Assembly (NCBI GenBank): GCA_035547755.1
Contig: DASZUG010000077.1
Location: 1-64,000 of the forward strand
Origin: Mesorhizobium_L sp035547755
GTDB lineage: Bacteria; Pseudomonadota; Alphaproteobacteria; Rhizobiales; Rhizobiaceae
Direction: 5' to 3'
DNA: 64,000 nt
A program made the position numbers and the translations under genes. The notes beneath the pieces were generated by a model, which worked only from the letters and a program-made list of their open reading frames with translations, searched no databases and had not been told where the DNA came from. Shown here in pieces: positions 8,200 through 16,985 of this stretch. Each line of letters starts with the position of its first letter. The first letter of the stretch is position 1.

Positions 8200-8940
8200 T
8201 TACCAGCCGCAGGCCGCGAGAAAGCGGCGGATCGTCCCGGCCATGCCATATTCAAGCGCGTCCGCCGTCAGGCCGTGGCCTATGGAAACTTCCGCGAGAT
8301 GCGGGATTCGTTGCGCGAGGGCCGGAAGATTGCGGACCGTCAGGTCATGACCGGCATTGACGTCCAATCCGGCGGCGGCGGCGGCGTCTGCCGTTTTCCC
8401 AAGCAAATCCAAAGCCTTTTCCGCTTTTCCTGCATTGTCATATGCGGCTCCGTAGGGGCCGGTATAGAGTTCGATCCGATCCGCGCCTGTATCGCGGGCA
8501 GCCGGAACGACCGTGGGATCGGGATCGGAAAACAAGGAAACGCGCATGCCGCCACGCGTCAGCCGGCGGACAACCCCCGAGAGAAATTCCTGTTCGGCCG
8601 CAAAATCCCAGCCATGGTCCGATGTCGGCTGGGAGGGATCGTCGGGAACCAGCGTCACCTGTTCCGGCTCGGTCTTTTCGACAAGGGCAAGGAATTCCTC
8701 GCTTGGATAGCCTTCGATATTGAACTCGGCCGCCGGGAATTCGTCATCGATCAGCGCCCGGATCTCCGGCAGGTCGGAAAAGCGGACATGCCGCTGGTCC
8801 GGGCGCGGATGCACCGTCAGGCCATGCGCGCCAGCGGCGAGGGCGATGCGTCCGAGCCCGGTGACGCTCGGCCATGGCAGGTCGCGCCGGTTCCTCAGCA
8901 TAGCGATCGCGTTGAGATTGACGGAGAGCTGGGCGGGCAT
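8200..8940 (-). CDS. pdxJ: Pyridoxine 5'-phosphate synthase
   Basis: The 246-residue enzyme performs the last ring-closing step of DXP-dependent vitamin B6 synthesis, condensing deoxyxylulose 5-phosphate with 3-amino-2-oxopropyl phosphate. The TIM-barrel signatures are present: LSVNLNAIAMLRN at the start, GLTVHPRPDQRHV, FNIEGYP, QVTLVPDDP and, near the end, VSIGHGLTADAL. The length is normal. The ATG at 8940 is chosen because the conserved PAQLSVN start follows immediately. The frame extends 22 codons further without homology, and the Shine-Dalgarno is weak (AGG). It is divergent from the SpoIIAA-like gene. Confidence 0.97.
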   Translation of the reverse strand: MPAQLSVNLNAIAMLRNRRDLPWPSVTGLGRIALAAGAHGLTVHPRPDQRHVRFSDLPEIRALIDDEFPAAEFNIEGYPSEEFLALVEKTEPEQVTLVPDDPSQPTSDHGWDFAAEQEFLSGVVRRLTRGGMRVSLFSDPDPTVVPAARDTGADRIELYTGPYGAAYDNAGKAEKALDLLGKTADAAAAAGLDVNAGHDLTVRNLPALAQRIPHLAEVSIGHGLTADALEYGMAGTIRRFLAACGW

Positions 8941-9099
8941 GACTGACCTGTCGGAGCATAATCTGCACGGGCGCCGAAAACCGGAAAATCGCGGTGTCGG
9001 CCGCACTTCTATATAGGCTTTTCATGGAACTGACACCGTTTTCGGGTGTTGCAGGTGAAGCAATTGATGAAGCCAGCCGGCACGCGAGCGGAGAGCAGG

Positions 9100-9507
9100 A
9101 TGAACATCACGGATCCCCCGGTCAGGGTGCGCCGCCTCGATACGGACAGGCAGGATGTCCTCGCATTCGAGGCTTGCGGGCGCCTCGATGTGGCCGACGT
9201 CGAGAATATCTACGGTCTCCTGGAAGGAGCCTGCCAACTGCATCCGAAAATCGATGTCCTTCTGCGCATTCGAGACTATGAGGGCATCGACTGGACCGCG
9301 ATTGCCCGCGACTGGACACTGCTTGGCCGCAATCGCGCGATCAGGCATATCCGCCGTTATGCCGTCGTTGGCGGGCCAGGCTGGATCGGAGCCACAATCG
9401 GCCTGTTCAAGCCCTTCTTTTCCCTGGAAATGAGGCACTTCGACGCTGCGGAAGAAGGCGCCGCATGGGAATGGATCGGCGCGAGAGAGATTCCCGAGCA
9501 CATCTGA
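9100..9507 (+). CDS. SpoIIAA-like (STAS-fold) protein
   Basis: A 135-residue protein with the pattern of the SpoIIAA-like/DUF3478 family. It has a short N-terminal strand region, FEACGRLDVADVENI, then VLLRIRDYEGIDW and a C-terminal FFSLEMRHFDAAEEGAAWEW. The segment RRYAVVGGPGWIG is also typical. Members have a STAS-like fold, occur singly in many proteobacteria and have no firmly assigned function; a role in anti-sigma control should not be assumed. The ATG at 9100 has GGAGAGCAGG upstream. It is divergent from pdxJ. Confidence 0.8.
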   Translation: MNITDPPVRVRRLDTDRQDVLAFEACGRLDVADVENIYGLLEGACQLHPKIDVLLRIRDYEGIDWTAIARDWTLLGRNRAIRHIRRYAVVGGPGWIGATIGLFKPFFSLEMRHFDAAEEGAAWEWIGAREIPEHI

Positions 9508-9635
9508 CCGAATTGGTCGTTCCCTCCTCCCCTTATGGGCGAATATCGCTATCCACAGGATGGATATATGGCGGTAGACGCATTTTCGAGCTAAGTTTCG
9601 GGCTTGGGGAAGAATGGTCATTCGGGGGAACGGTC

Positions 9636-10037
9636 ATGAAAAAGATCGACGAAACTTATCTCATGTTGTCTCTTCTGTGGCTGATCGCCGGCATGGTGTT
9701 CGGCATCTGGCTTGGCGCATCCGGCCATTTCGGCTTCGCCGAATCGCACGCGCACATGGCCCTTGTCGGCTTCGTCGTTTCAGCGATTTTCGGCGTGATG
9801 TACCGGTTCTATCCGGCGATGAAGCAGTCGAGGCTGGCGACATGGCAGCTGTGGATTTACCAGGTCGGCGCCGTCATGCTGGTGGCGGGCAAGATCACCG
9901 TCGATGCGGGCGGCAGCCCGGCCCTCGTGGTGGCGGGATCGTTCGTCATTCTCGCCGGCGTCGTCCTGATGCTCTACATCTTCGCGACCAAGCGCGCCGA
10001 AGCCGCCAGTCCGGCGGCGAGACCGGCGCTTACCTGA
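9636..10037 (+). CDS. Four-helix membrane protein, COX1/NorB-like helix motif
   Basis: A 133-residue integral membrane protein with four predicted transmembrane segments. The second carries SHAHMALVGFVVSAIFGVMY. The paired histidines followed by a small hydrophobic helix resemble the haem-ligand helix of heme-copper oxidase subunit I and NorB, where HGHxALFG is usual. Similar small rhizobial proteins are often named cytochrome-c-oxidase-like without experimental support. With only four helices it cannot be a complete oxidase subunit; haem binding is inference. The ATG at 9636 is preferred over the longer frame because it directly precedes the first membrane helix. The 3' end overlaps the helicase gene by 8 bases, tail to tail. 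Confidence 0.75.
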   Translation: MKKIDETYLMLSLLWLIAGMVFGIWLGASGHFGFAESHAHMALVGFVVSAIFGVMYRFYPAMKQSRLATWQLWIYQVGAVMLVAGKITVDAGGSPALVVAGSFVILAGVVLMLYIFATKRAEAASPAARPALT

Positions 10038-11157
10038 CGACGGTCAGTTTCTCTGCCGCCCGCGTAATCGCGGTATAAAGCCAGCGCTGGCGCGTCTCCT
10101 TGAAGGCGTAGCTTTCGTCGAAGAGCACGACATTGTTCCATTGCGAACCCTGCGCCTTGTGGACGGTGAGCGCGTAACCAAAGTCGAAATCGTCGTAACG
10201 CTTCTTCGTCGACCAGGGTATCTCGGTCTCCTGGTCCTCGAACACGGCCTTCAGAAGCTTGATCTTGGCGACGCCACGATCGGGATCGTCCTCCTCGGGC
10301 GAGACGAGCAGGTTGATGCCCGGTTTCACCGTCTCGCGCGACGAAGTCATGACCTTCCAGAGCGAGCCATTGAGCAGGCCCTTGGCGGGATCGTTGCGCA
10401 GGCAGACGAGCTTATCGCCGGCCTGCGGATAGGCGGCGCCAAAACCCTTCAATTGCCGAAGCCGCTGGTTGTAGCGCCGTCTCGTACGGTTGACCCCGAC
10501 CAACACCTGGTCCGCCGACAGCACCAGGTCCTGCGTGACATCCTCCCGGCCGATCACCTGGGCGGTTCCATAATCGCCGCGCATGAACTCCCTGCCCTCG
10601 CGCACGTCGAGCGCAAGCCGGATAATCGGATTGTCGCGCGCCTGGCGGTGGATTTCCGTCAGGAGGAAATCGGGCTCATGCTCGGTGAAGAAGCCGCCGC
10701 CCGATATGGGCGGCAATTGTGCCGGATCGCCGAGCACCAGCACCGGCGTGCCGAAGGACAACAGATCGCGGCCAAGCTCCTCGTCCACCATGGAGCATTC
10801 GTCCACGACGACCAGCTTCGCCTTGGCGATCGGGCTCTGGCGGTTGATGGAGAAAGTAGGCGAGATGCTGGTCTTGCCGGTGACGCCGTCCTCCACTGCC
10901 TCTTCGCCGCGCGGCCGGTAGATAAGGGAATGGATCGTCCTGGCGTTGACGGCCCCCTTGGAGCGGAGCACCTGCGCGGCCTTGCCGGTGAAGGCGGCGA
11001 ACTGCACCTGCCCGTCCACATGTTCGGCGAAATGGCGCGCAAGCGTCGTCTTGCCGGTCCCGGCATAGCCGAAAAGCCGAAAGATTTGCGGCCGCCCGGC
11101 CTTCAGCCAGCGCGCGACAGCCCTCAGGGCCTCATCCTGCTGCGGCGAAAATTCCAT
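10030..11157 (-). CDS. RecD-like ATP-dependent DNA helicase (SF1)
   Basis: A compact superfamily 1 helicase of 375 residues. Walker A is LFGYAGTGKTTLA near residues 28-40. Walker B-like VVVDECSMVDEEL follows, then motif III LVLGDPAQLPP. A C-terminal UvrD_C_2-type segment, GYALTVHKAQGSQW, precedes the end. It resembles the RecD2/Dda-like helicases annotated as exodeoxyribonuclease V in Rhizobiales but lacks the N-terminal extension of RecD2. A function in repair or stalled-fork processing is inferred from the family. The ATG at 11157 begins a natural MEFSPQQDEAL start; the frame continues far upstream without homology and no strong Shine-Dalgarno was found. Confidence 0.9.
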   Translation of the reverse strand: MEFSPQQDEALRAVARWLKAGRPQIFRLFGYAGTGKTTLARHFAEHVDGQVQFAAFTGKAAQVLRSKGAVNARTIHSLIYRPRGEEAVEDGVTGKTSISPTFSINRQSPIAKAKLVVVDECSMVDEELGRDLLSFGTPVLVLGDPAQLPPISGGGFFTEHEPDFLLTEIHRQARDNPIIRLALDVREGREFMRGDYGTAQVIGREDVTQDLVLSADQVLVGVNRTRRRYNQRLRQLKGFGAAYPQAGDKLVCLRNDPAKGLLNGSLWKVMTSSRETVKPGINLLVSPEEDDPDRGVAKIKLLKAVFEDQETEIPWSTKKRYDDFDFGYALTVHKAQGSQWNNVVLFDESYAFKETRQRWLYTAITRAAEKLTVVR

Positions 11158-11272
11158 GTCATCGTGAGACAGGATTCGGAGGGACAAGGCAAGCGCGATC
11201 GTCCCACGGCTTGCCTGGAAGTAAAATTGACGTAGTTTCGCCGAGAGGGATAACGGTACGATCACGGTGAAA

Positions 11273-11974
11273 ATGAGACAATCCGAGGTAGAAAAACTTC
11301 GCGAGAAACATCGCAACTGGCTGGGCCCGCTTGGCGTCCTGGGCAGGCCCTGGCTTGTGCTGGGCTCGGCTCCCGGCCCAACCCTTCCCGCGGAACTGAT
11401 CGCCGAATCCGCTCGTATCGACATCAACAATGTCGGCCGCACCGCCGCCGCTCTCGGCCTTGGCCGGGCCGATCTCACGATCAGGGCGCACCGGAAATCC
11501 TGGACGGAGCATCCCGATCTCGACAGCAAAGGGCTCCTCTGGGTGAGCGACTATCCGACGCTCTGGATGCGCTGGCAGTTGTCGCGCCAGAAGCGGGCGC
11601 GCGTCGATCATTTGCGAAGCTGGCATCGCAAGGAACGCGATGCGATCGTGGAATACGTCGTCGGCGAGCCAATGGAAGGCGTTGGCAATTACGGCAAGGC
11701 CACGAACGGCATCGCCGCGGCTTGCTATGGTCTGTTCCTCGGCGTGCCTCGTATTGTTCTTGCCGGAATATCGGCGGGCCTGCCTGGGCATTCCTATGAC
11801 AGCCTGGACCGGCCGCGCCGCCAGGTCGAGGAAGATATCTTCGTCCTGGAGCGCATCGGCAAAAGGCGCGAACTGATGACGACGGAAGCGACCCTTGCCG
11901 CCGCCGTCGATATGGCGCTGTGGACGCCTGACTCCGCCGCTCAAATGCTACCCGAAAGCCGCGAGCGCGCCTGA
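11273..11974 (+). CDS. Hypothetical protein with Rossmann/DUF115-like pattern
   Basis: Not recognised with certainty. The 233-residue protein has an N-terminal PWLVLGSAPGPTLP strand-loop, a following INNVGRTAAALGLGRADLTI, and later YGKATNGIAAACYGLFLGV, RIVLAGISAG and a GHSYDSLDRPRRQVEEDIFVL segment. The order (nucleotide-binding-like glycine loop, conserved Asn, small-residue helix, hydrophobic strand, His then Asp) recalls DUF115/MptE-like and sialyltransferase-like proteins. This is a pattern match only. A GTG lies two codons upstream at 11267 and could be the start. It is divergent from the helicase with a gap of about 115 bases and has no operon partner. Confidence 0.7.
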   Translation: MRQSEVEKLREKHRNWLGPLGVLGRPWLVLGSAPGPTLPAELIAESARIDINNVGRTAAALGLGRADLTIRAHRKSWTEHPDLDSKGLLWVSDYPTLWMRWQLSRQKRARVDHLRSWHRKERDAIVEYVVGEPMEGVGNYGKATNGIAAACYGLFLGVPRIVLAGISAGLPGHSYDSLDRPRRQVEEDIFVLERIGKRRELMTTEATLAAAVDMALWTPDSAAQMLPESRERA

Positions 11975-12160
11975 TCTTCTCCAGAGAGCAGATAAAGCGT
12001 CTCATATCCAGGGCACTTTTCCGTCAACCGACCCCACCCGCCTCACTTCGTTCGGCACCCTCCCCTTGCAGGGGAGGGAAAGACCCGCCGCTTTCCTCCA
12101 CCTTCAGGGGGAGGTGGTCCGAAGGACCGGAGGGGTGGTTCAAAATTCGCATAGACCATC
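11975..12160. repeat. Intergenic GC-rich repeat debris
   Basis: The gap holds short complementary stretches, such as CTCCCCTTGCAGGGGAGGG and CCTCCACC with GGGGGAGGTGG, followed by TCCGAAGGACCGGAGGGG. These resemble the common CCTCCCC-type intergenic palindromes of proteobacteria and recur in style at 47030-47140. No gene was seen. Confidence 0.5.
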
Positions 12161-15100
12161 TCATTCCGCCGCCGGCCGCAATTCCTCGGGGACAGGCTTG
12201 TTATTATCCGTCTCGTCTTCGACCGCTTGCGGCTCCTGATGCTTGCCGTGCGACGGCAAATGCCTCAGCAGGAAGCCGGAAAGCCATTCGAAATAGAGAT
12301 AAATAACCGGCGTCACGAATAATGTGAGAGCCTGCGAGACGATGAGGCCGCCTACCACCGCGACGCCGAGCGGCTGGCGCAGCTCCGCGCTGGCGCCCGT
12401 GCCGAGCGCGATCGGCAGCGTTCCCATGAGGGCGGCGAGCGTCGTCATCATGATCGGCCGGAAACGCATCACGCAGGCGTCATGAATCGCCTGGAAGGGA
12501 GACCTTCCCTCTCGCCTCAGCACCAGCGCCACGTCGATCATCATGATGCCGTTCTTCTTCACGATACCGATCAGCATCAGAATGCCGATGACCGCGATGA
12601 CCGACAGGTCCAGCCCCGCCACCCGGAGCGCGATCAACGCACCGAGCACCGCCGAAGGTAAGCCGGTCAGAATCGTCAGCGGATGGATGAAACTCTCATA
12701 GAGCATGCCGAGCACGATATAGATGGTCAGCACCGCGCCGCCGATGAGATAGCCCTGGTTGGCGAGCGACTGTTCAAATGTCTTGGCGTTGCCGGCGAAA
12801 GCCGTCGAGATCGTATTGGGCATACCGATCTGCTGCTTTATCGCGGCGAGACGCTGCACGCTTTGGCCGAGCGCGACACCCTTCGGCAGATTGTAGGATA
12901 CGGTAACGGCGGGCAATTGTCCGAGTTGGTTGACGGTCAGAGCGCCGGCTGTTCTCTCGACGCGCGCGAAGGCGCCGATGGGAACGAGACTGCCGCTCGT
13001 GGTTCTGACCTGGATCGCCAGCATCCTCTCCGGCGACCAATTGATCCTCGGATCGAGCTCCATGATGACTTCGTAACTGTCGGCCGAACCGAAGATGGTC
13101 GAGATCTGCTCCGCGCCGAAGCCGCCATAGATACTGGATCGGAGCGTATCGGTATCGACGCCCAGCGACGATGCCTTGTCACGATCGACGACCAGCGTCG
13201 CCTGCAGGGCATTATTCTGGAGATCCGAATTCACGTCCGCGAAGTTCGCGTGGTCGGCGGCCATCGCCGCTTCGAGCTTCTGGGCCCATTTGTCCGTTTC
13301 GCCATTGTCCAGCCCCTGCACCACGACCTGATATTGGCTGGCGGACATACGCGTGCCCAACCTAAGGTTCTGGACCGGCTGCATATAGGTGCTGATACCA
13401 GCGATATCGGCTAGCTTGGTTCTCAGCGACGACAGCACCGTTTCGAGGTCAGGCCGCTGGTCCTTCGGCTTCAATTCGACGAACATGCGTCCCTGATTGA
13501 GAGGGGTGCCGGAATAGGGGTTGCCGCCGACGGACCACGCCACATGGGCGACATAGGGGGAATGCTCGAAAACCTTCGCCACCTCATTCTGCAATTTGAC
13601 CATCGCATCGTAGGAAATATCCTGGCGCGCGATAGTGGTCACTGAAACCTGGCCGATATCCTCCTCCGGGAAAAAGCCCTTAGGCGAATTCTTGAGCAGC
13701 CAGCCGGAGGTGGCCGCCGTGGCGAGGAAGATCAGGAACACAATGAAATGGTGCTTGAGGCACAGCGTCAGCAGCCAGTCATAGGCGCGGACGGAGAGGC
13801 CGCGCTTGTGTTCGTGCCTGGCCTCGCCCTCACCTTTGCGCATCTGCTTGCGCGGCAGCGTGAGCAGCCGCGAACACAGCATCGGCGTCAGCGTCAGCGA
13901 GACGAACATCGAAGCGACGATCGCCACCGTGACCACGACGGCGAACTCGTTGAAGATACGGCCCACGACCCCTCCCATCAAAAGGACGGGGATGAAGACC
14001 GCAACAAGCGAAATCGAGATCGAGATGATGGTGAAGCCGATTTCCCTCGACCCCTTGAGAGCAGCCTGGAAGGCCGGCAGCCCATCTTCCTCCATATGCC
14101 GGAAGATATTTTCCAGCATGACGATCGCATCATCGACGACAAGACCCACCGCGAGCGTCAGGCCCATGAGCGAAATGTTGTCGATCGAGAAGCCGAACAG
14201 ATACATCGCCCCGAGCGTCGCTATGAGCGAGATCGGCACGGCCACGGCGGGAATGATCGTCGCCGTCACGCGACGCAGGAACAGGAAAATCACCAGAACG
14301 ACGAGCGCGATGGTGAGGAGCAATGTGAACTGCACGTCCGACACCGCTTCGCGGATCGAGGTCGAGCGGTCGTTCAGAAGCTTGATGTTGGCGGCCGCCG
14401 GCAACTGACTGTTGAAGGAAGGCAGCATGGCCTTCACGCGCTTCACGACATCGACGGTGTTGGCGCCGGGCTGGCGTTGGACGGCAAGAAGAACCGCGCG
14501 CGTGCCGTCATACCAACTGCCCGTGGTCGTGGTCTCCACCGAATCGACCACCCGCGTCACCTCACCCAGGCGCACAGGATGGCCGTTCTTGGTGGCGATG
14601 ATGATGTTTGAGAATTCCGCGGCATCGGTCAGCGGCGTATTGGAGGTGATGGTAAGCTGTTGCTTCTGGTTCTGGATGATGCCGAGCGGCGTGGTGCTGT
14701 TCGCAGCGGCGACGGCCTGTTGCAACTGGTCGATTGAAATGCCGCGCGCGGCGAGCGCGGTCGGATCGATCTGGATGCGCACCGCATATTTCTGTTCGCC
14801 GAAGATCAGCACCTGCGCCACGCCGTTGATGGTCGAAAGCGATGGCGACATCACATTCTCGGCGAACGCGTCGAGATCGGTAAGCGGGATGGTGTCGCTG
14901 ACGAGCGACAGGATGAGGACGGGCGCGTCCGCCGGATTGACTTTTCTGTAGCTCGGCGGACTGGTCATTTCGGGCGGCAGGTTCTTCTGCACGCGCGCGA
15001 TCGCCGCCTGCACGTCGGCCGCGGCGGCGTCGATGTCGCGGTTCAGGTCGAACTGGATGGCGATCGCGGTGGTGCCGAGCGAATTCGTCGTCGAAATGGA

Positions 15101-15331
15101 ATCGATGCCAGCGATGGTCGCGAACTGCTTGATCAGCGGAATGGCGACCGACGTCGCCATCGTCTCCGGCGACGCGCCGTTAAGCTGCGCCGACACGTTG
15201 ATGACCGGGAATTCCGCTTCCGGCAATGCAGCGACGGGCAGGAACTTATAGGCAAAAACCCCACCCAGAATGAGGGCGAGCGACATCAAAAGCGTGGCGA
15301 CGGGGCGCCTGATACAGAATTCAGGTATCAT
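12161..15331 (-). CDS. RND efflux pump inner-membrane transporter (MdtB/MdtC-like)
   Basis: This 1056-residue proton-driven transporter of the HAE1 group exports small hydrophobic compounds. The N-terminus IPEFCIRRPVATLLMSLALI is the first helix, and PVAALPEAEFPVINVSAQL follows. The central FSIDNISLMGLTLAVGL and VVDDAIVMLENIFRHMEE contain the paired aspartates of TM4 used for proton relay. A second copy of the fold starts near residue 540. Sequence style is closer to MdtB/MdtC/MuxB than to AcrB. The start overlaps the adaptor stop by four bases (ATGA), showing translational coupling. No outer-membrane channel gene is in the operon, so a TolC homologue elsewhere must serve. Confidence 0.96.
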   Translation of the reverse strand: MIPEFCIRRPVATLLMSLALILGGVFAYKFLPVAALPEAEFPVINVSAQLNGASPETMATSVAIPLIKQFATIAGIDSISTTNSLGTTAIAIQFDLNRDIDAAAADVQAAIARVQKNLPPEMTSPPSYRKVNPADAPVLILSLVSDTIPLTDLDAFAENVMSPSLSTINGVAQVLIFGEQKYAVRIQIDPTALAARGISIDQLQQAVAAANSTTPLGIIQNQKQQLTITSNTPLTDAAEFSNIIIATKNGHPVRLGEVTRVVDSVETTTTGSWYDGTRAVLLAVQRQPGANTVDVVKRVKAMLPSFNSQLPAAANIKLLNDRSTSIREAVSDVQFTLLLTIALVVLVIFLFLRRVTATIIPAVAVPISLIATLGAMYLFGFSIDNISLMGLTLAVGLVVDDAIVMLENIFRHMEEDGLPAFQAALKGSREIGFTIISISISLVAVFIPVLLMGGVVGRIFNEFAVVVTVAIVASMFVSLTLTPMLCSRLLTLPRKQMRKGEGEARHEHKRGLSVRAYDWLLTLCLKHHFIVFLIFLATAATSGWLLKNSPKGFFPEEDIGQVSVTTIARQDISYDAMVKLQNEVAKVFEHSPYVAHVAWSVGGNPYSGTPLNQGRMFVELKPKDQRPDLETVLSSLRTKLADIAGISTYMQPVQNLRLGTRMSASQYQVVVQGLDNGETDKWAQKLEAAMAADHANFADVNSDLQNNALQATLVVDRDKASSLGVDTDTLRSSIYGGFGAEQISTIFGSADSYEVIMELDPRINWSPERMLAIQVRTTSGSLVPIGAFARVERTAGALTVNQLGQLPAVTVSYNLPKGVALGQSVQRLAAIKQQIGMPNTISTAFAGNAKTFEQSLANQGYLIGGAVLTIYIVLGMLYESFIHPLTILTGLPSAVLGALIALRVAGLDLSVIAVIGILMLIGIVKKNGIMMIDVALVLRREGRSPFQAIHDACVMRFRPIMMTTLAALMGTLPIALGTGASAELRQPLGVAVVGGLIVSQALTLFVTPVIYLYFEWLSGFLLRHLPSHGKHQEPQAVEDETDNNKPVPEELRPAAE

Positions 15332-16587
15332 TTGCCCGTCCCATCGGCGGCATCTTCCGTGGCGACCTTCTGAGAGGCGCGCGCGGTTGACGCGGTGTCG
15401 TTCATTATCCGGACATGCGTTCCCTGCTTAAGGCTTTTCTGGCCTTCCGTAACCACCTTCTCGCCGCTCTTTACCCCCTTGCTGATGGCGCTGTTGTCGC
15501 CTTCCGTCATTGCCACCGTCACGGGAGTTTCCTCGACCGTGTTATCCGGCTTCACCACATAGACGAACGAGCCCCTCTGGCCGGGCTGGACCGCCACGGT
15601 CGGGATGGACGTCATCGACGGCATCGTACCCGCCTCCAGCACGACGTCGACGAACTGCCCCGGCCAGAGCGCCAGATCGTCGTTCGGCATACTGGCTTTG
15701 ACTTCGACCGTGCCGGAAGCGGTATCGACGGTGGAATCGACGAAATCGAGATGACCGGTTGCCAGAAGTTTCTGGCCGTCATTGCGATAGAGGCGCACTT
15801 CGGCCGGAGGATTCGTGGCGAGCGCCTTCTTCAGCAGGGAAAGGTCGCTTTCGGGGAGGCTGAAGGTCGCCTCGAGCGGATTCATCTGGGTTATCGTCAC
15901 CAGCGGCGAGGAACTTCCATTGTTGTTGCCGGTGGAAACCACATTGCCCTTGGTGATTTTGATCGCCCCAAGCCTGCCGGTGATCGGCGCCTTTATGGTG
16001 GCATAGCTCAACTGCACCCGATCCGCCTCGATTGCCGCCTCGTCGGCATTGACCGTCGCCGCCGCGGCCTTGGCCGACGCATCGGCCAGGTCATAAGCCT
16101 GTTTGGTGCCGGTGCCCCGCGCCATCAGATCCTTGGCCCGGCTGAGGTCGGCTTGAGCATTCACCAGAAGCGCCTGGTCCTTCGCCAGGGTCGCCTGATC
16201 CTTGGCAAGCGCGGCCTTGAGCGCCCGGTCGTCGAGCGAGAAAAGGAGATCGCCGGCATGAACCATCTGTCCGTCACGGACATGGACCACTTCGACCTGG
16301 CTCGAGATGCGCGCGCTCACATCGACCACAGCCGGCGAGGAAACGAAGCCAATGGCATAGCGGCGGATCGGAAAGTCGGTCGTCTTGGCGATGGCGGTCG
16401 TCACGGCTACGCCGCGCGGCGCCTTTTTTCCGGCCTCGGCGGTTTCCCTGGCGCTGGCCGAATCCGCAAGCCTGGTATTCGAGCGGACGATATTTTCCAC
16501 CCAGCCGCGCGCTTGCGGCGAAAAATACCACGCGCCCACTGCGGCAAGGGCGACCGCCACGATCGACAGAGACACAATACGGCGCAT
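15328..16587 (-). CDS. RND efflux membrane fusion (adaptor) protein
   Basis: A 419-residue periplasmic adaptor, MdtA/AcrA type, linking the RND transporter to an outer-membrane channel. An N-terminal membrane anchor (IVSLSIVAVALAAVGAWYF) is followed by a lipoyl/hairpin region: VVHVRDGQMVHAGDLLFSLD, then an alpha-hairpin around residues 120-190 with repeated AKDQATLAKDQALLVNAQ. The barrel-sandwich half IKAPITGRLGAIKI comes next, then beta-barrel and membrane-proximal domains. The ATG at 16587 has GAGGTGG upstream. It is the first gene of a two-gene operon. No regulator gene is adjacent. Confidence 0.95.
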   Translation of the reverse strand: MRRIVSLSIVAVALAAVGAWYFSPQARGWVENIVRSNTRLADSASARETAEAGKKAPRGVAVTTAIAKTTDFPIRRYAIGFVSSPAVVDVSARISSQVEVVHVRDGQMVHAGDLLFSLDDRALKAALAKDQATLAKDQALLVNAQADLSRAKDLMARGTGTKQAYDLADASAKAAAATVNADEAAIEADRVQLSYATIKAPITGRLGAIKITKGNVVSTGNNNGSSSPLVTITQMNPLEATFSLPESDLSLLKKALATNPPAEVRLYRNDGQKLLATGHLDFVDSTVDTASGTVEVKASMPNDDLALWPGQFVDVVLEAGTMPSMTSIPTVAVQPGQRGSFVYVVKPDNTVEETPVTVAMTEGDNSAISKGVKSGEKVVTEGQKSLKQGTHVRIMNDTASTARASQKVATEDAADGTGK

Positions 16588-16985
16588 TGCCACCTCGTCC
16601 AAAAAGCACCCGTATAACGGGCCCAAGCTGCATGTTCTGCAAAAAGCGCGGTACCGCTATTCGATCCGCGACTTCCCCACCATCCCGGTACTGGCGGCGA
16701 GAACGCCGCAAAATGACATTATGCGCGCAAAATATGCGAAATCATCGTCGAAAAAATGAAAAATACATACATTACAAAGATTTAATTCGAAGCGACTGAC
16801 GCCATTCCCGGCAGGCGGCGACAAATAAAGGCAAAGGACCTAACTCCATCAACCCAAACGGATTTTAATTGCCGTCCTCCCCCCGGTCTATGCCGGTTTC
16901 CGCTTGGGCATCACGATGCGATCACGCCGAATTGCATGACGATCCTGCCCGTGGAGTGCCGATAACCGCCATCCGACTGATTCCT
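16588..16985. other. Intergenic: efflux operon upstream region
   Basis: About 400 bases without a supported gene. Bases 16720-16800 are clearly AT-richer than the surroundings and could contain the promoter of the adaptor-transporter operon. The remainder lies downstream of the serine hydrolase gene. No convincing operator or RNA was seen. Confidence 0.5.

Noticed and set aside
8941..9099. Riboswitch before pdxJ or the SpoIIAA-like gene
   Set aside because: Only 159 bases between divergent starts; no known riboswitch core was recognised on either strand.
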